The notes: a model not told the origin generated them from the sequence alone. DNA of 64,000 bases from Hofstenia miamia (GCA_004352715.1 SCFE01000089.1:952825-1016824), one strand, 5' to 3'. Shown: positions 17,251 to 30,900, numbered from the stretch's first letter. Translations and numbers: made by a program.

Positions 17251-19890
17251 TAGTCGTTGAATTTTTATTGTTTTTTTACGACTTCAATTTTTATTGTTTT
17301 TTTACAACTTCCTTTTCCTGTGCGCACGTTTTAGGTGTAGCGGAGAAACGAATGCAATGAAATTAACTCATCTCGGCTGAGAGCTAAAAATAGTGCTACA
17401 TGTTTGCTATGCTGATCATCTTTGTTGAAGGTTGGTTTGGTGACGTTTTTAAGTGCGGAAACGAAGAGAGCTATCAACTATCTCGAGAGAAGACATCGCG
17501 GCCAATTCACAAACAAATACAGTGATTTTTTCATTTTTGTAGAACGGTTTCTACAATGGGGACACTAGTAAGAAATTTGAACTACATAAAACTACCTAGC
17601 AAAAAGCAGTACCTTTCATATTCAGATACTAAAAGTTCAATTTTGTACACTTGTGTCAATTCAGTCTAATTCCTGCCTTTCTGCTGATACTGAAATATCA
17701 AATTAATGAATAACGATCATTGAGAATTTAGAATAAATTTTTGGCAGCATAATCAACACTGATTTTCTCAATTGTCGATGCTTGCTCGTGGATATTATGC
17801 TTTTCCAGTCATATAAAACAAGACTGAGCGAGTCGTTAGTGACATCAAAAACACTATTACATGTAACAGAACAGCATTTTTACTAGAACAAGTCAGTGAA
17901 GTGTTAGTCATAAAAGACAGTTTGATGGATGAATATTTTTCTATTTGCTTGCAAATTTTTTATAGTCTGTATTATTTTAATTGTTTTTTTAATTGATAGA
18001 ATTTGTTTTACTTCCTAAAAAGAATGCATAATTTACTTTAGCGGGTAACGACCGGATACGGGAAAACCTTTTACGGGGACGGGTACAAACATAGAAAGGC
18101 GGCCGGGTAACCGGACTGGAAAAGTCTTATCTGCACAGAACTAATTTGTATGTATCTTAGTAAAAATATCTTTTCTTATTTTATCTGAGGGCACATCATT
18201 ACACCATTATCATTAACAAGCAACAACATGTAAATCTTAGTGACCTAGTTAGATTACAGTAAAGATGATTACGAATTCTTATGAAAGAATTAAAATCCCT
18301 GTCTGTAACTAATGAGTGAGTAAGCAGCAATGATAAATATGGAGGTAAATTCACGTGATAGATAAAAGGACGCCAACTGATTAGTAAAATGATAAGTTCT
18401 ATGAAAGACTTAATTGCACCATGCGTCTTGCTGATGATGTATCTTTAATGCTTCAACTTTGTGCAGCTATTGATCTGTTTTTCGTAAAAAGAGCTTAATT
18501 TATCATTTCATGATTCAGTAATTATTACATCAGAATTATGGCAGAACACCAAGGACCTCTCAATATTTAGAAGTACTTAGACACCCTTGTAGAATACTGG
18601 CAGTTGAAATGAACCATTTTAGCGCTCTATAAACAACAGAAAGATCGCATCAGGATAGTCAGGTAATAAATTTTGTTCAATTGAGATAATGATTTAGATT
18701 TCTGATTTTTAGATTCTTTCCGTTTTCATCATCACAAATATGTTCATATCTTTTTTAAGTAAATCCCTTTCACAGAAATAGTCTCATAAAGTCTTTTAAG
18801 TATGGATTTTGTTAGGAGTGTAGACAATTTTAACATTGGAAAATGTCTTATATCCAAGACAGACAGTGTATTCCATCGTGATTTAAAATATCGTTTAAGT
18901 TTGATTTATCGTATGTTTTTTTTCACCAATATATTTAGAATTACCTTCTGGAATAGAGTTAATGTGTGAGTATAAATTTCGTATTTTTTGCTGCAGTAAA
19001 ATTACCTTTCACTTATAATGATTTAGTTCTTCTCGAAGATAATTTATCAATATATCTTTTGATAGTGTGAATCTGTAGATAGTAAAAAACGTTTGCACTA
19101 GAGGAAATGTATACCACAATGCTTTCTTTTAGACTAGAATTCACATATTCATTAATGAAAACAAATATATTGTCCTTGATATTTTTTTAGCGACTTTAGG
19201 AAATCCATAGCAATGAGCATTATTATCAATAATTTCTTTGCAAGTTTTCTTGTAAAACATATTAGGTTCAGACATAACAGAATTATTAGATGAATAATTC
19301 CGAGTTATTGTAACATACATTGCCTTACTTTAAAACTCCGAGAAATGAGTGTAATCGAGCCTATATTCCTAAAATTTTCTAACTATGGCAAACATAAATA
19401 AAAAACTCTAACTGTTCTTTGTTTCTTCCAAAATTGAGACAGAGACTTTTGTTCTATAATAACAAAGTTGTGAACAGATTTCTGCATACAATGGGTGAAA
19501 TTTAAGAACGTTTTGAAAGAACGCTTAATTAGCAGTTCACTACTAATAATATTGTCCATATATAGACTTAAGGTGGTGGATTCTACGGGCATATAGAGTT
19601 CTGCATTAGGATTTAATAGTATTAAAAAACTTATTAACATGATTTTGTTTTGCTTTCGAATTTCGATTAGTAATTAATGATGTGCTATGCACTTTCCACT
19701 AATTTTTAAACCTTTTGTAAGCCACATCCGCATTCTCAATTCTCATTTTGCATAAATCCTTAAAGACATGTGTTGCTATAGTAAAAATCATTATTTCAGC
19801 GACAACCAATAGCAAGCCGTAAATTATGCTATTGTTAAATTTCAATTTAAGGCATACAATTTTTTATATTTTTTCTGAATCATGGCTTGC
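17251..19890. other. No recognised gene; one GC-rich repeat-like patch
   Basis: Mostly AT-rich unique-looking DNA. At about 18041-18125 there is a patch with GGGTAACGACCGG, ACGGGGACGGGTAC and CCGGGTAACCGG, which looks like a transposon fragment but could not be classified. Confidence 0.5.
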
Positions 19891-19894
19891 TTAG

Positions 19895-20620
19895 TTTTCC
19901 GTACTTATTTGCAGATGACCTCAAGGTTATCTCTAATAGTGAAATATTCATCAGAAAAGAATATATTTTGTTCTTATTTCGAATAAGACAAATGGAAGAA
20001 ATTAAATAATGCAAAAACTGAATTTATCAGCATACCATCAATTGATATATTTCTAGATTTTCAATCACCAACTTCTAATTCTTGGTATTATCATCTCAAA
20101 TTGGTCAAAGCATATGCCATATATATTAAAAAAACTGCAACCTTATGTTTCTAGACTTAAAAAATATCCCCCATATATTCACTACCTAAATAAATTACAC
20201 TTATACAAATCATAAATTCCATCAAGAATCTCTTATGGATCAATTATATGGTATCCTAAAAAACTGATATAAGAAATCTAAAACAATTTCAGAGAATATG
20301 CTCACGATCGATATGGAAGAATGGAAATTATAAGGATAGACTTAATAAAATACCGTTATTATCATTATCTCTCTATTTCCAATATTTGGATTTGATATAT
20401 TTTAACAAGCTCCTAAATGGCAAGTTCTATTTTCCAATTTTTCATTACAATTCGCTATATTCTTCTAATAGACTTGGTCTTAGATCACATACTACTTAGA
20501 AGCAGAAAGTTGAACAACATATTTTTCAACAGAATTACTATCCTTTCAACTACTTTCATTGCAATACAAAATTTAATGTATTCAATCCTAATGCATTAAA
20601 AACAAATGTCAATTAAAGAT
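19895..20620 (+). pseudogene. Decayed LINE reverse-transcriptase fragment, LINE-C
   Basis: On the plus strand 19902 onward reads YLFADDLKVISNSE, containing the F-A-D-D catalytic box of LINE reverse transcriptases. About 370 bases further on (20278-20430) another frame reads LKQFQRICSRSIWK and KIPLLSLSLYFQYLDLIYFN, which fits the LINE thumb/connector pattern in which a short LPL block precedes R..DL...Y. Stops and frameshifts interrupt it. The ends are approximate and the clade was not determined. Confidence 0.6.
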
Positions 20621-21325
20621 TAATTTCTAGGATACATTAAAAAAATTTTATATACAGTAGATAAATTATATACTTATTTCTTAACTTTTTGGTATTGGTG
20701 CTATCAATATTATTTGATTTATTTATTCTTGTACTTTTCTTCATTTGCAATAGTTATCTTCGACAGTAAAGCCATCCTACAACAACTACTAAAAGGTTTA
20801 GGCCTATGACTTTAGAAAACCATTTCGAAGAAATTGAAATTTTATATAAAGAAAGCTTGCTATTCAAGAATGAATTGCATTGAATGATTCTTTGAAGCTT
20901 CAGAAAAGTAATGTTTCATGACTAACCGCTAAAGTATTATCGTCTGATGATAACTTATAATGCATATAGAAGCTAAGATCTTTGACAGTGGCAGATCTTT
21001 CAATGATCAGATCAGGAATGAATTCCAAACATCCTTTGATGTTGAATTGTTGGGTCATCCCTGTCACTTAGCAAAACTGAATTATCGCTTAGATCAATTT
21101 TTTGGAGTTCAAATTTTTCAGGACGTTTTGGAACGTCATTGAGTAATAATGCGACAGCTAGCGACAGAATATGGTTTTTTACATTTATATGCTGCCCTTA
21201 TTGCTTTTCTATCTCAACACAATAGTCAAGTAAATTTATTGTTAAAATAAACAAACAAACAAATACTACAAACTACTATATATGTATATTTACAAAATTA
21301 AAAATATGCACACTTACTTCAAATG

Positions 21326-22330
21326 TCAAATGAAATCTGTCCATGCGCTTAATTTGTTTGATATTCCTAAAAGTGATTGTTTGGATAACAAAATTTTTTT
21401 AATTTTTCTTCTGAAATGTTTATAATTTTGTTCCTTTTTTATTTCGAGATTTAAGTCATTCCATAATCTAGAAGCTTTAAATGAAAATGAATCTGGACGA
21501 TTAATACTACTATGCAAATTGTGGTTTCTATCACTGGCTTTGATATAATTGCTTAAAAAGTGCGTAGATTTTGAATTGTGTACATACTTGTGTATCATAC
21601 AAAGAGTTTGATATTCGATAAAGTACAATGGTGCAAGAACATTGCCACCTTTTATAAAAGTGCTCACTGATTTAAGCTTATCAATATAATTCAGAGTTCT
21701 TATTGCCCAATTGAATATTTTTGCTAGTGATGATCGATATTTGATGTGATATTTCGAATAAAAAACTGCAATAGTTAAAGTTACTTAGCACAAAAGAGTT
21801 AAGCATTTGTGATTGAAAGGACTGCCCTACATTGCGCAAATGATATAAATATTTAATACCAGAAGCCATTTTCCTACATTTTGATGAAAAAATTCAGTAA
21901 AACGTAAATCTCTATCAATTACTACACCAAGATAATTTATAGAATTGCTTTGCTTAATTTCATTATGTCCTACTTTAATTTTGATATTCGAATTTTTTTG
22001 GTATTGGTTTGGTGTGAAAATAATAAATTGTGGTTTATCAGGATTAACTTTTAACTTGTTTCTATTAAAATACCTAATAAGATTTTCAATATCTTTTGTT
22101 AAAAGCTTGGTTGCGTCATATGGATTTTTTGCTTCTCTTAATATACATGTATCATCCGCATATTGATAGATCGTGCCATTTTTTAAAGTATTCGATATAT
22201 CATTGACATAAAGTGCAAATAAAACGGGCCCTAATACTGTTCCATGAGGAACACCTAGATTAGTAGTAATATAATCAGAATAAGTGTTGTTAATTTTTAC
22301 CCGTTGTCTTCGGTTACTTAAGAAATTCAT
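21326..22330 (-). pseudogene. Non-LTR retrotransposon RT fragment, LINE-B
   Basis: A 167-codon minus frame (22330-21827) carries GVPHGTVLGPVLFALYVNDI, QYADDTCIL with the catalytic Asp pair, NKLKVNPDKPQF and INYLGVVIDRDL: RT palm and thumb of a LINE. It shifts frame to NYCSFLFEIS (21869-21681). The tail frame (21667-21326) has SRLWNDLNLEIK, the usual W-N block near LINE C-termini. The endonuclease and 5' part are absent. It differs in wording from LINE-A and is a separate family or lineage. Confidence 0.85.
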
Positions 22331-22428
22331 AATGAGATTTTTAGCACTTTCACTGAAGCCTTGATTTGAACTGCATTATAATTGTTCTAATTTAAAAAGC
22401 ATATCTAGATATCTGTAACTTTCATATG

Positions 22429-22460
22429 TTAGGGATAGGATAGGAACCATTTATTCTCTT
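22429..22460 (-). repeat. Candidate LINE 3' tail
   Basis: On the minus strand GAATAAATGG is followed by TTCCTATCCTATCCC, a short pentameric tail like that of LINE-A. It may be the 3' end of another truncated LINE lying to the right, but no coding remains were seen there. Confidence 0.35.
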
Positions 22461-23096
22461 TTCTTTACGTCTTATTGGGAATAATGAATTGCTAAAGCAG
22501 CAACCAATTTTTCAAAACAAACTAGTCGTTTTCTGACGGATGATTGTATAGTAATAAACCTTTGATTACTGTGTGCAGCCTTTGATAATAGCTATCAACA
22601 ATAAAACATCAACATACCTTTAACAACATACTCTTGTTTTGTAGGACAGACGTAAAAATGGCTGAATATAGAACATCTACAACCACTAAGAATGACTTGA
22701 AGATCTGTGAAAGTAATTTCAATTATAAAGTTTCATATAGAAATCAAGATCAATCTGCTTTAATTGTAGTTGAATTCTATTATACAACGTCATTAAAAGA
22801 CCATCCTTAAATAAAAAAGATAAATTAATTTTAGAATAATATTTTCCTTAGGTTAATAAAAGCTTTATATTTTGAAATTCATGTTGCCTAAAAAATGATT
22901 TTTTAAATATTATGATATTTAATAGTAGTGAAATATGTTAAATTATGTTGATATTTAAATAATCGCATGGTTGAATTTTGCATCTATTGGTTTATTGTAA
23001 CAAGATGACAGGAATGTTTGGTTTATTCAATTTCAATTATAATTATAACTATTATGAGCCCAACTGAATATAGGAGCTGATAAAATATTTTGTATT

Positions 23097-23726
23097 CATG
23101 GCAGCAGGGTTGCCGTGGATCGAATGCTTGCCGGTCAATATTCAATCCAATCCATAAAAGTTTGAATGGATCTATCCCTATAGGATCCATATCCACCAGG
23201 AAAATTCCCCGATGAAAAATTCAAAACACATGGCAAAAAATTACACATGTCTCTCAATGCGTGGGGTGTTTTAAACAAGACCTAATATTTTTATCATTAT
23301 ACTAAACATGTAATTTTAATTAGCTCTCATTGTGTAACGTGGTTTTTACACATATTTACACATTATACATATTATTTTCATTTTTCATTTTAACGCTCAA
23401 AAGACAATTAACAAAAAGCCAACTGACTAATTATACTGCAAAAACTTCTTTCGATTTGTAAATTTTACTACACTTCATAAGACTATATATTAAAATAATA
23501 ACTCCCCATGAACTTGTCTAAATTCATTATATTAGTTAATTTGTAAGAAGTTTAGGAATTGTCTGTGGGGTCCAATGTACCCCAATTGTCATCTGAGTTT
23601 TTCTTATTAGCTTTCATTTTTGATCTATGGATATCCAAAAAAGCTTTTTGATTCATATCCGGGGGATATCCATAAATCGGAAAGATCCATATCTTGATTC
23701 AAATCCAAGGCAATCCTTCAGGGCAA
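23097..23726. mobile_element. Degenerate hAT-like MITE, about 614 bp
   Basis: The left end CAGGGTTGCCGTGGATCGAA at 23105 and the right end ATCCAAGGCAATCCTT ending at 23718 are imperfect inverted repeats (about 18 of 23 positions by eye). Flanking octamers CATGGCAG (23097-23104) and CAGGGCAA (23719-23726) agree at 6 of 8 positions, as expected for an aged 8-bp hAT target duplication. Both ends are rich in GGATC/GATCC and ATCCA words. No transposase is present. Confidence 0.5.
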
Positions 23727-25690
23727 CTTGCAAATATCCGTTGTCTGTCATTTATAATAACTTGAGTGAAAGACATTTATTTGCTTAGTTACTTGTAATT
23801 AACAAACAATTCATTGACTTGCAAGGTAATTCTGTGCTAATAGGCATCTGAAATAACGAATCACATTCTTTCCTGCTTTAGACCTTTATTAAATAAATTC
23901 TATAATTTTACTGCAACATTCAAAATGAATTTTTTAAAATTTTACTTCTATTTTTTTACATTGCAATTTTGGGGGATTAACGTTCACTTTATAAACTATT
24001 TCTAACATCCTCTGTTGCATGATTTCATCTGAATGTAATAACATAGCTTCTTATGTGCCTTGTAATAAAATTATAATTTTCCTCTTCGGTAGTGAACGGA
24101 ATTGCAGAGTATGAGTTCACTAAAGGAAGGATATCCTTACTCAACTTATCGAGAATAATAATAAAATTTATGAATTATTCATTTTTGGTCGAACTCCATC
24201 AAATTTAAAAAGTAGGATTTTTACTCAATCCCCACCCACTAAACTGCTTAGCGGGAGAGCTCAGAAAACGAAAACAGTTAAGAAGGGTTTCTAATTAGCA
24301 CCTTAATTTTAGGCTAAATACTTTTCAACATTATTTTTAGTTGAATATTTATTTAAGTACTTTTCATTGGAGCTACGTTTGTATTGATGCTCCAAAATTT
24401 CGCAAAAGTATTTATTTGTCAATTTTCTAACTTTCTTGTACAAAGTAAAGTTTCTAAGACTTCGCCACTCAGGAAACATTGTACTATGTGATTTTTTATG
24501 TTGTTACTGTAATTCGTATTCAATAAGCAATCCAAAATAAATGTGGTTTCAGTAAAATTGCAAAAGATTTGCTATTAATAGTTATTACTAAAAATTACTT
24601 TGAAACATGAAAACCCTAGCAGTTTGTTCTACAATAGAAGAATTTAATTGACAAACATGATTTACACGTTCCAAACAAAGAGTTAGCTGAAAATTTTTGT
24701 TTTTTAAAAAGTTCAGTACTCCCCAGAAATCTCTCTACCCGCCCCTGCACTTTGCCAAAATTCTAATATTCGAATCCATGTTTTCGAATCTGAATGAGAA
24801 TTAGAATCCAGCATAGATTAGTATTCATATGGAATTTGGAATTCCTACAGAGCCCTATTCTGTAATTGGTGCAATATTAAGTCTTAAAAATGCAAATATT
24901 TCCAAGTAGAAATTTTCGCTAGAAATAAAATAAATTTGTTTAATAAATGTGTGCAAATATAGAAGAATGTTCACGGTCTGCTATTTTAAATTAAGGATTT
25001 GGACTTGCTAGCATTTTTCTTCAAAAAAAATTTTGGACAATAGCTTTTTTATTTCACATACTAAATTATGAGAAATGTCAGAATCTTGTTTTTATAATGA
25101 AGCGAAGCATTCGAATGTCAATGAAAATTACCGTGATGCAATGCTCTACTTCAATGTCTATGCAAGAGTATGTTGTTCCTAGGAACTTACGAGCAACTTT
25201 CAACAAAGGAATTAAATCTTGTTACCAGATCATTAATCTTTTAATTTTGCTAGGCCTCTTCAGGTCACCGGTTAAATCATATCCGAGTCTAATTTGTTTC
25301 AGTTCGCATTTTGTGACCCGTTTGCATCTGATGTTGCGTATAACCAGGTCAAAAAATTGTCTGTGATAAAAATGAAATTTTCAACGCGGATTTAGCTACA
25401 AATTTAAATATTTAAAAGAAGTTCTGTATTTAGCACACTGAAAGACAATACAGATATGACAGACGGGAGGCAGAACTCTTCAAAGTAGTTGCAAGCTTTG
25501 TATATTCACTCTGCATTGCGTTATTGCATATATATATGCATCCCGATTAACTGGATCGTATTGCTTCTTAATTCAACCGGATTTTAACAGGATCCTTTAA
25601 CATTCTCCCTTGCTTGGTTACATAAATCTATGAATCTATAGTCTTATTCAAGTTAAAAAAACATACTCATTTCTTATTAGTTAACATAAA
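23727..25690. other. No recognised feature
   Basis: AT-rich DNA. A patch at about 24740-24850 is rich in GAATC/GAATT words and ends near TACAGAGCCCTATTCTG, and may be an old transposon end. Nothing coding was supported. Confidence 0.5.
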
Positions 25691-26232
25691 ATTATATATA
25701 TATATATATATATNNNNNNNNNNNNNNNNNNNNNNNNNNNNNNNNNNNNNNNNNNNNNNNNNNNNNNNNNNNNNNNNNNNNNNNNNNNNNNNNNNNNNNN
25801 NNNNNNNNNNNNNNNNNNNNNNNNNNNNNNNNNNNNNNNNNNNNNNNNNNNNNNNNNNNNNNNNNNNNNNNNNNNNNNNNNNNNNNNNNNNNNNNNNNNN
25901 NNNNNNNNNNNNNNNNNNNNNNNNNNNNNNNNNNNNNNNNNNNNNNNNNNNNNNNNNNNNNNNNNNNNNNNNNNNNNNNNNNNNNNNNNNNNNNNNNNNN
26001 NNNNNNNNNNNNNNNNNNNNNNNNNNNNNNNNNNNNNNNNNNNNNNNNNNNNNNNNNNNNNNNNNNNNNNNNNNNNNNNNNNNNNNNNNNNNNNNNNNNN
26101 NNNNNNNNNNNNNNNNNNNNNNNNNNNNNNNNNNNNNNNNNNNNNNNNNNNNNNNNNNNNNNNNNNNNNNNNNNNNNNNNNNNNNNNNNNNNNNNNNNNN
26201 NNNNNNNNNTATATATATATATATATATATAT
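25691..26232. other. (TA)n tract with a 496-base gap inside
   Basis: TA repeats at 25693-25713 and 26210-26232 flank Ns at 25714-26209. The gap is most simply unresolved TA repeat. Confidence 0.97.
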
Positions 26233-26879
26233 GCTTGTTGTATATGATATCACCGATATCTTTTTCTGATTTACCTGTTTTTCAATTTTGAGGAATTTAA
26301 TGCAGAATTCTCGTCTGTTAATAGGCCATACTATGCCTATATCCACCTTGAATTTGAATTTTATTATACAGCATTCTCATAGTGGGAAATATGCAAAGAT
26401 TATCGAAACGAAATATATATATATATATCGTTTTCGTAATGTTAGACATGACATTTTAAAACATCAAGCATTATTGAGAATGACCATAGTATATCAAAAT
26501 TTAATGAAGAAAAGATATGTAGTTATACGCAAAATGGAGTTGATGAAAAAGAATTAGACATAACATTTAGAAACTTATGATATAAACATATTTCAACAAG
26601 CAGTATTAAATGTCTTGGAATTAAGGCATTCATTTCTCACAAATTTGATATTTTTCAAAATAGTGTTAGCATTATTGCAATTCTATCATTTGAAAGACAA
26701 ATATGTAGATTACGACTAGAAATACAACAATAAGAATCTTTGCACACATTCCAACAATTTCTATTGTTTTGTAATACCGCAATCAAAATATTTTCAAAAC
26801 CAAAGATAGAATTACTTAATCGCATTTTAGTCTGATTAACCGGCTTTAAACGGACCGGATTAACCAAACGGGATGCACG

Positions 26880-26881
<2 letters not shown>

Positions 26882-26911
<30 letters not shown>

Positions 26912-27187
26912 NNNNNNNNNNNNNNNNNNNNNNNNNNNNNNNNNNNNNNNNNNNNNNNNNNNNNNNNNNNNNNNNNNNNNNNNNNNNNNNNNNNNNNNNN
27001 NNNNNNNNNNNNNNNNNNNNNNNNNNNNNNNNNNNNNNNNNNNNNNNNNNNNNNNNNNNNNNNNNNNNNNNNNNNNNNNNNNNNNNNNNNNNNNNNNNNN
27101 NNNNNNNNNNNNNNNNNNNNNNNNNNNNNNNNNNNNNNNNNNNNNNNNNNNNNNNNNNNNNNNNNNNNNNNNNNNNNNNNNNNNNNN

Positions 27188-27218
<31 letters not shown>
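26882..27218. other. (TA)n tract with a 276-base gap inside
   Basis: TA repeats on both sides of Ns at 26912-27187. Confidence 0.97.
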
Positions 27219-27220
<2 letters not shown>

Positions 27221-27496
27221 TTATTTATTAAATGTAGCCTTGAAGCTAATATGAAACATAAACTAATTCATTGTTTTTTAAAAATGATACGGATTTTGCA
27301 CTTTTAGGACATAGAGTGATTCGTAAAATTTTTTGCCATCGCTTACAATTTTTTTCTCAATTGATTTAGGCAAGTTTGCCTTAAATACTCACTCTAAAAA
27401 TTTTTAGGCATTTGAAATACATGTAGTTTACTAACTGTTATTCATTTTCATTGACTCCATTGAAGGGGTTAAAATTATATAATTATGCCTATCTAA

Positions 27497-27949
27497 TATG
27501 TATTTTCTGCTTTACAAAAATATCTATTACAAGAGTTTCGTTCAAACTTATTTCCTGCATTGTCAGATAATTATAAAGGATATGCTTCAGGTATCGTCGG
27601 CATTTTGAATGAATTTATTATTAATGGAAATATTAAATCATATCAATATGAAGATGATGCCTTCCGGCATAATATTGTGAAAACAAAGCGAATGGAGGAA
27701 GAAAAAATCTTTATTCAGAAATTATTTTAACAATGTATAATGAGGCTGATAGCAACTCTGAAAGCGTCAATAAATTGTACCAAAACAATAGAAACAAAAA
27801 ATATTTCCCACCTATGTTATGAATTTTAAATTACTGGTATTTCATTAATATTGATTGTAAAACATAAAAACTCTGGCGCAGATCCACATGTAGACAAAAT
27901 TGAAGAACTCTGTGAACAATTCAACAACATTAGCAAAGCATGTAATTAA
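27497..27949 (+). pseudogene. Decayed coding relic of unknown identity
   Basis: Three successive plus-strand open stretches in different frames have protein-like composition. 27497-27730 includes FRSNLFPALSDNYKGYASGI and KTKRMEEEKIFIQKLF, then a stop. 27733-27822 has MYNEADSNSESVNKLYQNN. About 27829-27949 has HKNSGADPHVDKIEELCEQF, then a stop. The spacing suggests one former coding sequence broken by frameshifts. I do not recognise the family. Few hydrophobic runs and many charged residues suggest a soluble protein or part of a transposon protein. It could also be chance. Confidence 0.3.
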
Positions 27950-27954
27950 CATTA

Positions 27955-27995
27955 GAGAAGGGGGGGGGGGGGNAGCGCACGTGCCCCTCCTAAAT
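27955..27995. repeat. Poly-G run with single N and GCACGTGCCCC
   Basis: A run of twelve G, one ambiguous base at 27973, then AGCGCACGTGCCCCTCC. It is probably the end of a DNA transposon with G-rich termini. The homopolymer is a likely base-calling problem. Confidence 0.5.
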
Positions 27996-27999
27996 TTAG

Positions 28000-30900
28000 A
28001 ATTGATTAGAGATTTTCATAAAAGTGACTGTGCTTCAACTATATGAGGTGTCTTCTAAAAAGAATAATTATCACATATTTTAAATGTGATTGAAATTATC
28101 AGCAATTATATAAAGCTGAAATTTATTGTAGCATTGTAACATTTACCCTCCCTTTCACTACTTACTAACTAAAATATAAATAATGTACGTAACAATATAA
28201 CATAAAATTTACGTATTTAAATATATTTGATTGCCTTGCAATTACATCCAGTACTCTATGATGATCAGGGCCCAGATAAAATTGGTTTATCACTACCAAT
28301 TCAGGTAACAGAGAGAGCATTGTTGGTGAAGATGTTTAGAGAGTCTATTTGAATATTACAAATATCGTTACAACGCCAATTTTATTGGTGTTTCATTAAT
28401 ATTTCACTTGATAATTTCATGGAATAGTACTTCGTAATCGCTGAAAAATTAAACAAACCCCATGAATGTTTTGTTTTTTACACAATTTCAAATAGAAATA
28501 ATTGCAGCATTTCCTCTTGCATTTGATAGTTTCCATATTGCTCACAAATATTTTTTAGTGCTATTTTACTAATATTGGCATTTAGCTTAAAATGTAAACA
28601 ATAATATCGGTGTGAATTAAAAGTCACTTCATTTTTTTAAAAATTTCTACATAGTAAATGTTTGTCTGCAATGAAATGAAACGTTATTGAGTACACAATA
28701 AAGCATATTCAATGATTTTAAATTTCATTGCAGTCAAGCTTCTAGTAATATGATGTTTTTAAAAGTAATATTGATTTGACTTATGATTCTACCGATATCT
28801 ATTCAAAAATGTATTTCTATCTAGTACATATAAAACAAATCCTATTCTGGCGAATTTTGTCCAAAATTTTACATAAAATGCGTAGTGTAGAACTCAAAAT
28901 AGCAGAAAAAGGTTTGGAAAAAATCGATAATATAACATCTACTTAAGTTGTAACAAAATTATGTGCTCCTCCAAAACTTGAAGTTAGTTGCACCCTGACC
29001 ATATAAAATCCCATTAATTTAGAAATTTTTAGATGGATCATTGTATAGTTTCATTATTATCTTTCTTCGAAAGACTTTCCGATAATCTAAACATAGCATA
29101 CATACAGTAAAACCTCAAGGGACTTTTGAAAAGGGATCACATTTCTTAGTTGCTCGCATTTGTCATGTTACTCTCAAGTGACCAAAAACATAGAAGATCT
29201 ATAATACAGTGGGTATTTATCCATTATCAAAGTAGGTACTCGTACCAACCAAACATCATATTAACCTTAAATAACCTGGGGATTTTTAAGAAATTATCAT
29301 GAACATATAGCCTAAAAACTATTAAAGGTGTGCTCAATTTGGAAGCACCACATGATAGAGGAGAGTCTCCTCTTTTTTTTCTGAATCCGCGCGCTGGCTT
29401 GTGCCATCGAGGCATGCCGTTGCGCGCACTCTCCAGTCGCAGGGGCTTCGGCACGCCGCAATGGGTTTGGATATCTTTTCACATGTCAAGAAACAGTAAA
29501 AGTTCTTTGTTGCCCCCAGGGGCTCAAAACCTTCTAAATACATTAACACTAGGTATGGGGAGAATTTAAATCTTTTTGAATTTCTAAGAAATTTCAACAA
29601 TCCTGCTACAGCTTTAATAGAAATTTTCAATATTGAATTATAGAATCTTCCCCAAGATTTTCAAATTTGAAAATATGCTTGGAGAAAATTCTTTGTAAAT
29701 ATGGAAAAACGGTTTATTCTTTAACACGGAAGCTAGGCTTTTTAAGATTAAATATAAATGTAAAATAACGTTATCAACTATCAATCGCATCACGAAAAAC
29801 AATAAGTGATCATTCGCATTATTGCTAATTTATGAATTTCATTGAATTATTGAAAAAGTAAAATTTCATCCTGTATATTGTCAGTATTTTAAAGGTCAAA
29901 TTTTCATTGGGCAGGAAACAGAAATTTTCCCATTGACAAGACGAGTATTTCCTATAACCGCGTCAATATTACTTAATTTGTCACATCCTGGCTTGATCCA
30001 TTGAAAACCCGCCCCACTTCTAACTCTGATTATAGGTGCTAGGATCTCCACAACGGATTAAGAATTTTGGGACCTATAGATTTTTAAGATTCTTTCATAT
30101 CATTGTGTTAATATATTATTTATAATGAAAGAAATACATTCTAATCTATTCTTCAAAAACAGAACAGAATTTTAAAAACACACGAACATGAGATAGTGAA
30201 TTCAAAAAACGAAAATTTAAAATCTGCTTTATTCTTCAGTACATCGAAAGATTGCCTTTTCGTTTATCCTAAGAAATATTCAATAGCAATATCAGCATCA
30301 ATTGTTTTAAGAATATCACGCTAAATGCAGTCAATCGCTCCGTTCGAGTAATTCGAAATAACTTTTGATGCACTTCATTTGTGAATATGATACAATGCGA
30401 TACTAAGCAAGTATCGCATTGATATGATACCTCATCATAGGAATCCCTGCATTGCTTGGAAAGGTAAAATCCCCTGTCTTATGCATTATCTCATTCTGCT
30501 ATTGTTTTACTTTTCCAATTAAATGGGTTGAAAAAAAATTTTTAGATACTGTTTGATAACATGCTTTGAAATTTGGTCAAGTAGGTATTTTTGTGGGTGT
30601 GCTATTCATATATCGGCTTACAACTTGCAGGTTTAGGAAATTGAGGGCTCTCGGGTAATCACATTAGGCTAATGCATAATGTTGTTTATATATTGTAGTA
30701 TCATGACGTTTCTAGCGTTCGCAGTTGCAACTGATGATAGGAAGAAAGGAGAAGGAAGAAAATATCTATATTTATATTTACATAATTGTAGTATTTTTGT
30801 TGAATAAATTTTAAATGAGTTTTTAATTGCTGTTGAATGCATTATTTAAGCAAAATTTTATCTATGAGTAAATAATAATACTTTAATTCGCTCGTTAATC

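Noticed and set aside
25681-27307. Open frames spanning two further gaps
   Set aside because: Same artefact: N-runs plus TA microsatellite.
29227-29630. Overlapping frames across the GC-rich island
   Set aside because: Both strands are open only because stop codons are rare in GC-rich DNA. No motif was recognised.
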